A stretch of 11,785 bases of DNA from an uncultured Pseudomonadota bacterium (GCA_903832105.1 CAILAO010000869.1:1-11785); one strand, 5' to 3'. Positions 1 through 7,196 are shown, counted from the first letter of the stretch. Program-made: numbers and translations. The notes: a model not told the origin generated them from the sequence alone.

Positions 1-54
1 ACCGGGATTTACAAAACGAACCCTGTAGTCCATAACCAGTATCATCCCCCATGA
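1..54 (+). CDS. possible C-terminal tail of an upstream gene (partial)
   Basis: Frame 1 is open from the window edge to a TGA at 52-54, giving 17 residues (TGIYKTNPVVHNQYHPP). The stretch is too short to assign to a family. It lies in the same direction as the methyltransferase operon that follows, and the next 114 bp hold no long frame, so it is a reasonable candidate for the end of a preceding polysaccharide gene. An open frame of this length can easily occur by chance, so confidence is low. Confidence 0.3.
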   Translation, partial: TGIYKTNPVVHNQYHPP

Positions 55-117
55 GTATAATTTCTAAAATAGGTCACTCATTCCTACCACTTGAAAACAC
101 GCGAAGTAAACATTTAT

Positions 118-146
118 TTGACTTTCGTGATTTAGAGACGTTAGAT
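118..146 (+). promoter_or_regulatory. candidate sigma70-like promoter for the methyltransferase/transketolase operon
   Basis: TTGACT (118-123, 5 of 6 consensus bases) is followed after exactly 17 bases by TTAGAT (141-146, only 3 of 6). Transcription would start near 153, leaving a leader of about 16 bases that still includes the AAGGGA ribosome-binding sequence before the ATG at 169. The weak -10 box makes this tentative. The operon may instead be read from a promoter upstream of the window. Confidence 0.25.
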
Positions 147-168
147 AAGAGCTTTAAAGGGAACGGGC

Positions 169-978
169 ATGTGTACTTGTGAATCAAAAGACGCATATGG
201 CACCAAAAATATCAGCTGTTTTTATGACCTTCGAGGGCTACATGCGCTTGGATCAAACCTGAACACATTTGGAAGTTATAGCTATGAAGAATTTTTAAGA
301 TCCCCTTACCAATATGCCGAGGAGTTTTTTGAAGGCTGTTCTAGAATTAAAGATCCAAGATTCTTGGATCTTTGTTGTGGCACTGGCATCCACTCGATTT
401 TTCCCGCTAAGTTGGGATACCAAGTTGTCGGCATTGACTGCTCTCCTAAATCTATCGACGCCGCCAATCTCTTGGCGGGCGTTAACGCTGTAGCTGCTAA
501 CACTTCGTTCCTTTGCGGCGAGATACCCGAATCGCTCAATGGACAAAGACTCTTTGATATCGTTTTTCTTTCCGGTAGCCTTTACTACTTCGATCTCCCC
601 TCAATCGTCCCAATAATCAAAAGCCATCTAAAACCATCCGGTTACATTGTTTGCGTAGAAACATACGGTGGCAATCCATTTCTTAGTGTCATGCGTCGGC
701 TTAAAAACATGCGGCGTCATCATAGAGACGATCGCACTCTTGATTCTCTGCTCCGCAAACGCGATCTAAACCTTTTACAAGGTTACTTTGATTCAAGCAA
801 GATCAGATATTTTGATACGACCACACTCATTTTTGGACAACTGTTAAAATGGCTGCATTTACCGTTAACAAAAAAGATATTCTCTTTTTTACAGCGTTTA
901 GATTACATTATCTTAAATATTCTAAGACTCCGATTTTTTGCTTTTAAATTCGTTTTTATCGGACAAAAAGAGGTTTAG
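169..978 (+). CDS. class I SAM-dependent methyltransferase
   Basis: A 269-residue soluble protein with a Rossmann-type SAM-binding core. Motif I is clear at residues 66-73 (LDLCCGTG), and the acidic end of strand 2 follows at GID (88-90). A post-I segment with FDIVFLSGSLYYF lies at 129-141, where this superfamily usually has its motif II/III strand. The remainder, about residues 165-269, is basic and ends in an aromatic, hydrophobic tail that may touch the membrane. The ATG at 169 is the only good start, because stops lie close upstream in frame, and it has AAGGGA about 7 bases before it. The gene opens a + strand operon with the split transketolase 6 bp downstream, so a sugar or sugar-nucleotide acceptor for O-, N- or C-methylation is likely. 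The acceptor cannot be read from the sequence. Confidence 0.88.
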   Translation: MCTCESKDAYGTKNISCFYDLRGLHALGSNLNTFGSYSYEEFLRSPYQYAEEFFEGCSRIKDPRFLDLCCGTGIHSIFPAKLGYQVVGIDCSPKSIDAANLLAGVNAVAANTSFLCGEIPESLNGQRLFDIVFLSGSLYYFDLPSIVPIIKSHLKPSGYIVCVETYGGNPFLSVMRRLKNMRRHHRDDRTLDSLLRKRDLNLLQGYFDSSKIRYFDTTTLIFGQLLKWLHLPLTKKIFSFLQRLDYIILNILRLRFFAFKFVFIGQKEV

Positions 979-984
979 TAAATT

Positions 985-1803
985 ATGCGTCAAACTTTCG
1001 ATACGCAGCTTCTTTCTAAAGACATTAGAAGACACGCGGTGATGATGACACATCGCGGCAAAAGCTCTCATGTCGGATCAGTCTTATCGATTGCGGATAT
1101 TTTGGCCGTTTTATACGGGAAATTTCTTAATATCTATCCGGCTCAACCCCAAAATCCATCGCGAGATCGTTTCATCTTAAGTAAGGGTCATGCTGGCGCT
1201 GGAGTTTACGCCGCATTGGCTGAAGTCGGCTTTTTCTCCTCCGATCTTTTGTCATCTCATTATCAAAATGGATCTATTCTGAGCGGTCACGTTTCACACA
1301 AGGGCGTTCCAGGAGTCGAACTTTCAACGGGGTCTTTAGGCCACGGACTTTCCGTCGGCGTAGGAATGGCCTACGCCGCCAAGCTTGATCAAAAATCTCA
1401 TCGAGTCGTCGTGCTTTTAAGCGACGGAGAGTGTGATGAAGGGTCTAACTGGGAGGCAATTTTACTAGCAGCTCATCTTAAACTCGATAATCTCATTGCT
1501 ATCATTGATTTTAATAAAATCCAAAGTCTTGCGCCGGTGAGTGAAACCGTATCTTTGGAACCATTTTGTGACAAGTGGAATGCTTTTGGATGGACTGTTC
1601 GTGAAGTTGATGGACATCATCACGAGTCGTTACTTAATGGTTTAAACGATCAAAGCGACTTCAGGGGGAAGCCCTATTGCTTGATCGCTCACACGACAAA
1701 GGGAAAAGGAGTTTCTTTTATGGAAAATTCCGTACTATGGCATTATAGGAGTCCTCAAGGCGAAGAACTTGAGCAAGCCCTCGCAGAGATTGAGAGGATT
1801 TGA
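985..1803 (+). CDS. transketolase, N-terminal (ThDP-binding) subunit
   Basis: A 272-residue protein covering the pyrophosphate-binding half of transketolase. Family landmarks are in order: SSHVGS near residue 27, SKGHA at 66-70, STGSLGHGLS at 114-123, and the thiamine diphosphate/metal motif running from SDG (146-148) to N177. Such halves normally work as a heterotetramer with a separate C-terminal subunit, which is the next gene. The pair moves two-carbon ketol units between sugars. Housekeeping transketolase is usually a single chain of about 650 residues, so a split pair between a methyltransferase and an initiating sugar transferase points to a dedicated role in making an unusual sugar (inference). 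A GAGG lies about 12 bases before the ATG, and the gap to the upstream gene is 6 bp. Confidence 0.93.
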   Translation: MRQTFDTQLLSKDIRRHAVMMTHRGKSSHVGSVLSIADILAVLYGKFLNIYPAQPQNPSRDRFILSKGHAGAGVYAALAEVGFFSSDLLSSHYQNGSILSGHVSHKGVPGVELSTGSLGHGLSVGVGMAYAAKLDQKSHRVVVLLSDGECDEGSNWEAILLAAHLKLDNLIAIIDFNKIQSLAPVSETVSLEPFCDKWNAFGWTVREVDGHHHESLLNGLNDQSDFRGKPYCLIAHTTKGKGVSFMENSVLWHYRSPQGEELEQALAEIERI

Positions 1804-2723
1804 TGAGAGACACGTTTATCAAAACATTAACTGAGTGTGTTGAAACGCAGAAAAATATCTTCCTGATCACTGGCGATTTGGGATTTGGAGTTTTAACTGA
1901 GTTTGCGAAAAATTATCCTAAAAACTTCCTTAATGCAGGTGTTGCCGAGCAAAATATGACCGGAGTCGCGGCCGGGATGGCCATGGAGGGACGTATTCTG
2001 TTCACCTATTCCATAGGGAATTTTTCAACTTTAAGATGCCTTGAGCAAATAAGAAATGATGTTTGTTATCACGATGCTAACGTTAAGATTGTTTCGGTCG
2101 GAGGAGGATTTAGCTACGGGGCCCTTGGATTTTCACACCATGCTACTGAAGACGTTGCTATTCTACGTTCAATTCCGGGATTAACCGTCGTCGTACCAGG
2201 AACCAAGTGGGAAGTTGAGCAGGCAACTAAAGCGATCATCCAATATCATGGTCCATGCTACTTGAGACTTGATAAGTCGTCCGCTGAAGACTCCGGTACG
2301 AAAATTTTTCAGCTAGGGAAAGCCAGGATTTTTAGGGAAGGAACCGATGTGACGCTCGTTACTATGGGGGGAATTCTTTCTGAGGTCCAAAAGGCCGCAG
2401 AGCGTGTTAAGGAATCTCATGGAATTTCATGTGCTATTATTAACGCACATACGATCAAACCTTTCGATCCCGCTTTAATCGTAAATCAAGCTAGATCTTC
2501 CACGCGCGTTATAACTATCGAAGAACACGTCATAGACGGGGGACTAGGCAGTCTTGTTGCAGAATCCTTGGCAGATGCCAACGTACAACTATCGCATTTT
2601 AAACGCCTTGGACTGACCAATTGTTTTCCAACAGTTGTTGGAGACCAGCAATACCTCAGAAGCATTTATAAGATGGACGTCAATGAGATCACATCCTCTA
2701 TCTTGAGAGCTATGAACAAATAA
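1803..2723 (+). CDS. transketolase, C-terminal (pyrimidine-binding) subunit
   Basis: A 306-residue protein matching the pyrimidine-binding and C-terminal domains of transketolase. GVAEQNM at 46-52 carries the glutamate (E49) that activates the thiamine ring. HHATEDVAILRSIPG, around residue 112, is the conserved substrate-pocket segment, and IIEEHVIDGGLGS-like sequence marks the C-terminal domain. The start is placed at the ATG at 1803, which shares one base with the stop of the N-terminal subunit (TGATG). It has AGGA 4 bases upstream. A TTG at 1800 in the same frame is too close to that ribosome-binding site. This tight coupling fits stoichiometric synthesis of the two subunits. The sugar substrate is unknown. 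In a polysaccharide cluster it could be a pentulose or heptulose, or a 4-keto sugar nucleotide. Confidence 0.92.
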   Translation: MRDTFIKTLTECVETQKNIFLITGDLGFGVLTEFAKNYPKNFLNAGVAEQNMTGVAAGMAMEGRILFTYSIGNFSTLRCLEQIRNDVCYHDANVKIVSVGGGFSYGALGFSHHATEDVAILRSIPGLTVVVPGTKWEVEQATKAIIQYHGPCYLRLDKSSAEDSGTKIFQLGKARIFREGTDVTLVTMGGILSEVQKAAERVKESHGISCAIINAHTIKPFDPALIVNQARSSTRVITIEEHVIDGGLGSLVAESLADANVQLSHFKRLGLTNCFPTVVGDQQYLRSIYKMDVNEITSSILRAMNK

Positions 2724-2743
2724 AACTACACGGAACAGGGTCT

Positions 2744-3481
2744 ATGTCAAAGCGAATATTCGACATCTCGATAGCCATGATTGGATTGTTGATCTTTTCA
2801 CCTTTGATGGCTTTTGTTTCAATAGTAATCTTTTTTCAAGATTTTCATTCGCCATTTTATATCGGCCAAAGAATTGGGCGTGGCGGAAAAACATTTCGTA
2901 TGATCAAATTTCGCTCGATGATTATCTATGCTGATAAATCTGGAGTTGATTCTACTTCAAGTCGTGATTCTCGCATCACTGGGGTGGGACAATGGATCCG
3001 TCGATATAAAATCGATGAATTGCCACAGCTTTTTAATGTTTTAAAAGGCGACATGAGTTTTGTTGGTCCCAGACCAAACGTTAAGAGGGACGTGGATCTT
3101 TACACGCCGATCGAAAGAAAGCTTCTTGCCACTAGACCGGGGATTACGGATTTTTCATCAATTGTATTTTCTGATGAAGGAGAAATCTTGAAAGACAGTC
3201 AAGATCCTGATTTGGATTATAATCAACTCATTCGTCCCTGGAAAAGCCGCCTAGGCATTTTTTATGTCGAAAACAGGTCACTTTTGATCGACATTTCTCT
3301 TATTATCATCACGGTTGTTGCTATTATCTCTAAACGTCGAGCGACTCTTCTTGTCTCAAACATTCTCAGAAAACATCAAGCCGAAAGTGATCTGGTGGAT
3401 ATTTCATTGAGAAATGCACCTCTTTGTCCCCAGCCTCCTCCTGGTTCAACCGAGATTGTGTCCTCGCGCTTAAGCCTTTAA
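2744..3481 (+). CDS. polyprenyl-phosphate sugar-1-phosphate transferase (initiating, PglC/WcaJ-type)
   Basis: This 245-residue protein belongs to the bacterial sugar transferase family. It moves a sugar 1-phosphate from an NDP-sugar to undecaprenyl phosphate at the inner membrane, the committed step of O-antigen, capsule or exopolysaccharide synthesis. An N-terminal re-entrant helix (residues 8-32) contains the Ser-Pro break (19-20). KFRSM at 55-59 is the conserved basic box. The catalytic Asp-Glu dyad is D91-E92 in DELPQLFNVLKGDMSFVGPRP, followed by the GDMSFVGPRP signature. RPWKSRLG lies at about 164-171. A second hydrophobic stretch occurs near 181-197 with a 45-residue polar, Pro-rich tail, somewhat longer than in minimal PglC-like enzymes. 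It is the last gene of the + strand block, 20 bp after the transketolase. The sugar is not predictable; a 6-deoxy-amino sugar would suit the dehydratase and aminotransferase nearby. Confidence 0.92.
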   Translation: MSKRIFDISIAMIGLLIFSPLMAFVSIVIFFQDFHSPFYIGQRIGRGGKTFRMIKFRSMIIYADKSGVDSTSSRDSRITGVGQWIRRYKIDELPQLFNVLKGDMSFVGPRPNVKRDVDLYTPIERKLLATRPGITDFSSIVFSDEGEILKDSQDPDLDYNQLIRPWKSRLGIFYVENRSLLIDISLIIITVVAIISKRRATLLVSNILRKHQAESDLVDISLRNAPLCPQPPPGSTEIVSSRLSL

Positions 3482-3482
3482 A

Positions 3483-5477
3483 CTAATTTTTTCTTAAATT
3501 GGCATTGCTTATACGTAAAATAATTCGATCAGCTTCGTCTTTTAAAGCCTTGAACTCCTCATCGTTACTATTTACAATGACTGATTCTTCTGAGTCTGGA
3601 TTCTTCGAAAGATCAAATAATAAAGCATCAGAAAATGACTTATTTTCATATACCCTCGTCAACTTTTTATCTCCACGAATAACGCTAAAATTTTTAAGTC
3701 CTTCTTTTTCTCTGAAGTCGAATATATGAATCATCCGAGATTTGTTATCTTCTCTCGTAAACGGCAAAGAGCTTGAGGCACCCATAAGAGGCTTTAAAGA
3801 TGATCCTTCCATCCATTCTGGCGGTGATAGCCCTATAAGATCCAAAACTGTGGGTGCAACATCCAAAAGCCAAGTCCTTTGAGTGATCGTACGACCATTT
3901 TTTAACCAGGGAATACGCATGATTAGTGCGACGGGATGACCAGTTGTAGACCAATTATATTCATGATCAGTTGATATGATTAAAATAGTCGAAGACATCG
4001 CATTATAACGATCAATGATAGAATCAACTTCTGAAATTTCCTGGTCGAGCTGAAGCAATGAGTCGTCATAGAGATCCGTTAAGTCAGAAGATGAAAGTCT
4101 CCGACCATCGCAATCTTTGAACTGCGAACGATTTTCAGGACAGCTATCATCGAGACGTACAGAAAAACGTTTTATTAGAGCCTTCATAATTGGTTGGTGT
4201 GTTATTACCGAGTGAAAATGGATAAAAAACGGTTTTTTTTTCGCAGTATACGCTGACTCAAGTCTCTTTTTAAATTCCCCAAAGTTTGTGTTTGGAAAAG
4301 AAACAAGCCACATTTTTGAGGTGTCACTAAAATTTGCCGAAGCTCCAAAACAAAAAAGAGTACGTTCCAAATATCTTGATAAAAACTGATACAAAAACAT
4401 GCTTTCGATAGGGAAAATATATCGAAGTTGATTGAACCATCCGTTTGACAGGTGAGTCGCTTCGGACGAATTTATTTCAGAAAAACCATCTAACAAGTTC
4501 ATATTATACGGAACGGTGTAAGGCTCCGAGCTGAAATTAATTGTTTCGTAACCAAAATCCTTCAAAATTCCTGGTAGATGTTGAAACATGTTAACACCAC
4601 GCAACACATCGGGATAACTGAACAAATGCGTTGTGGCGGGAGATTTACCGGTCATAATTGCAGCAAATCCACTTGCGGAGTCATTAGAGATTGCGGATGT
4701 ATTTGCAAATATTAAAAACTCATCTTTTTTTGATAGAAGATAAGGGGTTGTATTGCGAAAATACTTGGTTAAAGGGGAATGAGTAAGTTCAAACATATCA
4801 TAGGTCAAAAAAACGATATTTGGCGGAGTAGTCGGACGACTTGATTGCGATAAAGGAACTATGCTATTTTTGCCCTTATCGATCTTTAAACATGCAAAAG
4901 TAATACTGCTAGCCACAGCAACATTAATTAAAAATAGTACGCTCAAGGCAGCTTTTTTGTAACAAATCGAGATTTTCGTAAAAAAATTAAAGTTCACACA
5001 AAGGAGCGATACTCCCAAAAATCCAAAAAGAACGAACATCGACGCATTTACCCACGTTGCTCTAGAAATCATGCTGCTTAAATGCGCGGAATAAAGCCAT
5101 CGATCTACGTAAAAATAGTTGACTATTCCAAAAACGGCCGCCATTACCAAAAGATGTGTCGCTACAAAAAAAAGATATAGTTTTAGGCAGTTTGACCGTC
5201 TCAGAAAAAAAAACAGCAGGTGCATCACCGCAAGAACCATAGCACCAGGAAACGCTAGAAGACTAAACATGCTAAAAAATAAGTTTACGAGTTCTTTTGT
5301 TCCCAGTGTCTGTAAAAAAGACAGTTTAGAATAGTAAAATAAAAACTCGATTGACAGGATGAATAAGACAAGCAAGTCGAAAATGGCATATGAAACTATT
5401 AAAAGGTGTGCGAATGAAAGACCCAACAGTCTTTTTTTAAGAGTTCTATAGCTTGCTCTAATACTCAGATTTTGCAT
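3483..5477 (-). CDS. five-TM sulfatase/phospho-transferase superfamily membrane protein
   Basis: A 664-residue protein. About five membrane helices (near residues 21-48, 64-91, 98-122, 145-163, 176-196) are followed by a large domain of the alkaline phosphatase/sulfatase superfamily, which would sit in the periplasm. That layout matches LtaS, YejM and the phosphoethanolamine or phosphoglycerol transferases. Likely metal or active-site residues are D227 (IVFLTYD), S267 in NDSASGFAAIMTG at the nucleophile position, H427 (THQP), D504-H505 (STDHE) and H514. The C-terminal WLLDVAPTVLDLIGL segment is typical of the fold. The usual sulfatase Cys and Arg of CxPSR are absent, so sulfate-ester hydrolysis is unlikely. 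A phospho-substituent transferase or phosphatase acting on surface glycan or lipid is preferred. Cys446 and Cys456 could form a disulfide. The start overlaps the upstream methyltransferase gene by 13 bp. Two 9-base homopolymer runs lie inside the gene. Confidence 0.87.
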   Translation of the reverse strand: MQNLSIRASYRTLKKRLLGLSFAHLLIVSYAIFDLLVLFILSIEFLFYYSKLSFLQTLGTKELVNLFFSMFSLLAFPGAMVLAVMHLLFFFLRRSNCLKLYLFFVATHLLVMAAVFGIVNYFYVDRWLYSAHLSSMISRATWVNASMFVLFGFLGVSLLCVNFNFFTKISICYKKAALSVLFLINVAVASSITFACLKIDKGKNSIVPLSQSSRPTTPPNIVFLTYDMFELTHSPLTKYFRNTTPYLLSKKDEFLIFANTSAISNDSASGFAAIMTGKSPATTHLFSYPDVLRGVNMFQHLPGILKDFGYETINFSSEPYTVPYNMNLLDGFSEINSSEATHLSNGWFNQLRYIFPIESMFLYQFLSRYLERTLFCFGASANFSDTSKMWLVSFPNTNFGEFKKRLESAYTAKKKPFFIHFHSVITHQPIMKALIKRFSVRLDDSCPENRSQFKDCDGRRLSSSDLTDLYDDSLLQLDQEISEVDSIIDRYNAMSSTILIISTDHEYNWSTTGHPVALIMRIPWLKNGRTITQRTWLLDVAPTVLDLIGLSPPEWMEGSSLKPLMGASSSLPFTREDNKSRMIHIFDFREKEGLKNFSVIRGDKKLTRVYENKSFSDALLFDLSKNPDSEESVIVNSNDEEFKALKDEADRIILRISNANLRKN

Positions 5478-6880
5478 AAGAAGAGCTTCCTGCCCTCAGA
5501 GAGAGATCCAACAAACTCGACAGAAGAATATTCGCTATTGAGACACTGCACAAAATTTGATTCTTGATACCAATCATCATTAAAGTGAAGGCGCCGCCGC
5601 AATCTTTGGGCCATAGGATCGAACTTATCTATGAATTCAATAAGGGCAAACTTTTTTTGAAACGATTTAATCGTTTTTATGATCCGTGGAAAAGTCTGTC
5701 CTCCAGTAAATGCCAAATGATGGATAAGGGCCAAAGCCAAAACTAAATCGGTTTTGAATCTTTCTGAAGCCGACGAAAACTGACGCTCACACCAACCGAA
5801 TGAGGGGGTCGGATTCAAAACATTCATGTAAAGAGGTTGAATTGAAAGGGATCTTCTCTTAGCTTCAAGATATAGTCGTGAAACGCAAGATTCATCGAGT
5901 TCCAAAGCTACGACACGGCAGCCCAGTTCAGCACCCATGATAGAGAATTCACCAGTATTACAACCTAAATCAGTCATCGTGGTTGGCTTAGTGTCCGACA
6001 GCACTCGTGCAAAAAACTCCTTTTTCCTCTTGAGAGCAAGTTCGTTAGTTTCAGCATAGTAGTTTGTCCAATGAGATGAATCAGATTCAAGTCGAATTTT
6101 CTGAATGTCTTTTAAAAGCGAGTTGAAGAAGCTTTTTCTCGAAGAGGCTCTAATAGAAACGGACAGTTTTTTAGAAGTTTCACGAAGACGGTTTTCGGCC
6201 GACTCCGAAAGGAATAATTTCGATAGAATGTAAGGCAGAGTAACTCTGGTAAAGTATCCTGGGGATTTTAGCTTGCTAAAAAACGGCAAAATCGAAACTA
6301 CGTCTTTTAGGGATATCCCGTTCAGATAATCAAAAAGAATGCTCCTTGCAATCTTAGAACGATCACTCGAAAACAAGAGTAATGGATTATAAAAAAAAGA
6401 ACAGAACTGCTGATAAGGGATCCATAAAAAAGCCGGATCAATGGATCTGATAGATGTAACATCCACAAAGATCGGCTTTGTGCCGTCAAAAAGGATATTC
6501 CAAGGGTAGGCATCTTGTAAGGTAAGTTGATGTTCAAGCAGCGAGTGACAGATTTCCAAAGTCAAAATAGCGGCATCTCGTAACATTTCAGGAGGCCACT
6601 CAAAACAATACGAAACGAATTCGATCTTACGATGCTTCATCACGAGATCGAAAGAATCTAGCTTCAGATCGACAAGAGTCGTGTCGATGATAGATTCGTC
6701 AGCCGTGAGCTTCTTAAAACAGGAACTGCTGATAAGTTTTTCATAAAAGCCTGCACTACCGGAATAAACTCCGCGATAAATTTCTTTATTCCATACAAAC
6801 AGCCTCGCATGAGGATCCTGAAATGACGAGGGATGATACGACACATCTTGACTTGGGATCACGGAAGAAAAGTGGTTCAT
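5465..6880 (-). CDS. two-domain protein: kinase-like N-terminus plus C-terminal SAM methyltransferase
   Basis: A 471-residue protein. The C-terminal half is a class I methyltransferase: motif I DLGCNTG at 304-310, the acidic strand-2 end near E327 (ALELDE), ALALIHHL at 382-389 and IEFIDKFDPMAQRL at about 414-427. The N-terminal half carries FEWPPEMLRDAA (93-104) and then LQDAYPWNILFDG...IFVDVTS. D123, N128 and D140 there match the spacing of the kinase-fold catalytic loop and the metal-binding Asp. I recall this arrangement from proteins annotated as SAM methyltransferases or NoeA-like nodulation proteins. No convincing nucleotide-binding Lys or Gly-rich loop is visible, so kinase activity is not established. 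The ATG at 6880 has only a weak, distant GGA upstream. The gene lies 44 bp after the YIDPG protein and overlaps the sulfatase-like gene, so the three are probably co-expressed. Confidence 0.85.
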   Translation of the reverse strand: MNHFSSVIPSQDVSYHPSSFQDPHARLFVWNKEIYRGVYSGSAGFYEKLISSSCFKKLTADESIIDTTLVDLKLDSFDLVMKHRKIEFVSYCFEWPPEMLRDAAILTLEICHSLLEHQLTLQDAYPWNILFDGTKPIFVDVTSIRSIDPAFLWIPYQQFCSFFYNPLLLFSSDRSKIARSILFDYLNGISLKDVVSILPFFSKLKSPGYFTRVTLPYILSKLFLSESAENRLRETSKKLSVSIRASSRKSFFNSLLKDIQKIRLESDSSHWTNYYAETNELALKRKKEFFARVLSDTKPTTMTDLGCNTGEFSIMGAELGCRVVALELDESCVSRLYLEAKRRSLSIQPLYMNVLNPTPSFGWCERQFSSASERFKTDLVLALALIHHLAFTGGQTFPRIIKTIKSFQKKFALIEFIDKFDPMAQRLRRRLHFNDDWYQESNFVQCLNSEYSSVEFVGSLSEGRKLFLCKI

Positions 6881-6924
6881 GGTAAAAAGGTGTCCGAAAA
6901 CTATTTGACTCTAGAAAAAAAACC

Positions 6925-7158
6925 TTATTGCTGGTTCTTATCAGGTCCTGGTGAAGATGCCGCCCTTGATCGACGAAATCGGTTAAAAATTCGATAAAAA
7001 AGAAATTTGAGACCAGCAAACCAAGACAGGACAATCGCTATAGCTATATAAACAAGCTGATATAACTGACCGGCAACTCCTGGATCAATATAAGAGAAGG
7101 CATCAGTCGCCATAAACGAGAAGCAAAAAAAACCAGCTAATACACTGTAAAGACTCAT
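6925..7158 (-). CDS. small YIDPG-motif membrane protein
   Basis: A 77-residue protein with a hydrophobic N-terminus (about residues 3-19, signal-like or TM), the motif YIDPG at 23-27, a second hydrophobic helix at about 30-52 and a basic, polar C-terminal tail rich in Arg and Pro. I associate small proteins with an IDPG motif between two hydrophobic segments with bacterial envelope and polysaccharide loci, but I know of no defined function. The start is set at the ATG at 7158 because GGAGGA lies 4 bases upstream. The frame is open 9 codons further to an ATG at 7185, but that ATG falls within a hairpin and has no ribosome-binding site. The gene precedes the kinase-like/methyltransferase gene, suggesting a membrane partner or scaffold for it (inference). 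Confidence 0.78.
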   Translation of the reverse strand: MSLYSVLAGFFCFSFMATDAFSYIDPGVAGQLYQLVYIAIAIVLSWFAGLKFLFYRIFNRFRRSRAASSPGPDKNQQ

Positions 7159-7162
7159 AATA

Positions 7163-7168
7163 TCCTCC
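7163..7168 (-). promoter_or_regulatory. ribosome-binding site deciding the start of the YIDPG gene
   Basis: On the - strand GGAGGA lies 4 bases before the ATG at 7158. It is the strongest Shine-Dalgarno sequence in the window. It selects this ATG over the in-frame one 27 bases upstream. Confidence 0.75.
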
Positions 7169-7169
7169 G

Positions 7170-7191
7170 TAGCATGCAGGACCACATGCTA
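7170..7191 (-). repeat. inverted repeat (hairpin) directly before the YIDPG ribosome-binding site
   Basis: TAGCATG (7170-7176) and CATGCTA (7185-7191) are perfect 7-base arms around an 8-base loop. On the - strand transcript the hairpin ends one base before the GGAGGA. Its loop contains TCCT, which could pair with the AGGA of the ribosome-binding site in an alternative fold. It has no T-run and so is not a terminator. A role as translational control element or operator is possible but unproven. Confidence 0.45.
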
Positions 7192-7196
7192 ATACG

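Noticed and set aside
1420..1440. SDG in place of GDG in the ThDP motif as a defect
   Set aside because: N-terminal split transketolases commonly have SDG at this position; the rest of the motif, including N177, is present.
1800..1802. TTG start for the transketolase C-terminal subunit
   Set aside because: The ribosome-binding AGGA would be only one base away; the ATG at 1803 has proper spacing and the classic TGATG overlap.
6915..6922. T8 run on the - strand just after the YIDPG stop, as a terminator
   Set aside because: No stable stem precedes it, and the next gene starts 44 bp later in the same direction.
6786..7034. 82-residue - strand frame overlapping the YIDPG and two-domain methyltransferase genes
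   Set aside because: It overlaps both better-supported genes in another frame and has no recognisable content.
7159..7185. 9-residue N-terminal extension of the YIDPG protein from an ATG at 7185
   Set aside because: The ATG lies in a hairpin without a ribosome-binding site, while GGAGGA lies 4 bases before the ATG at 7158 and the shorter protein begins with a signal-like helix.
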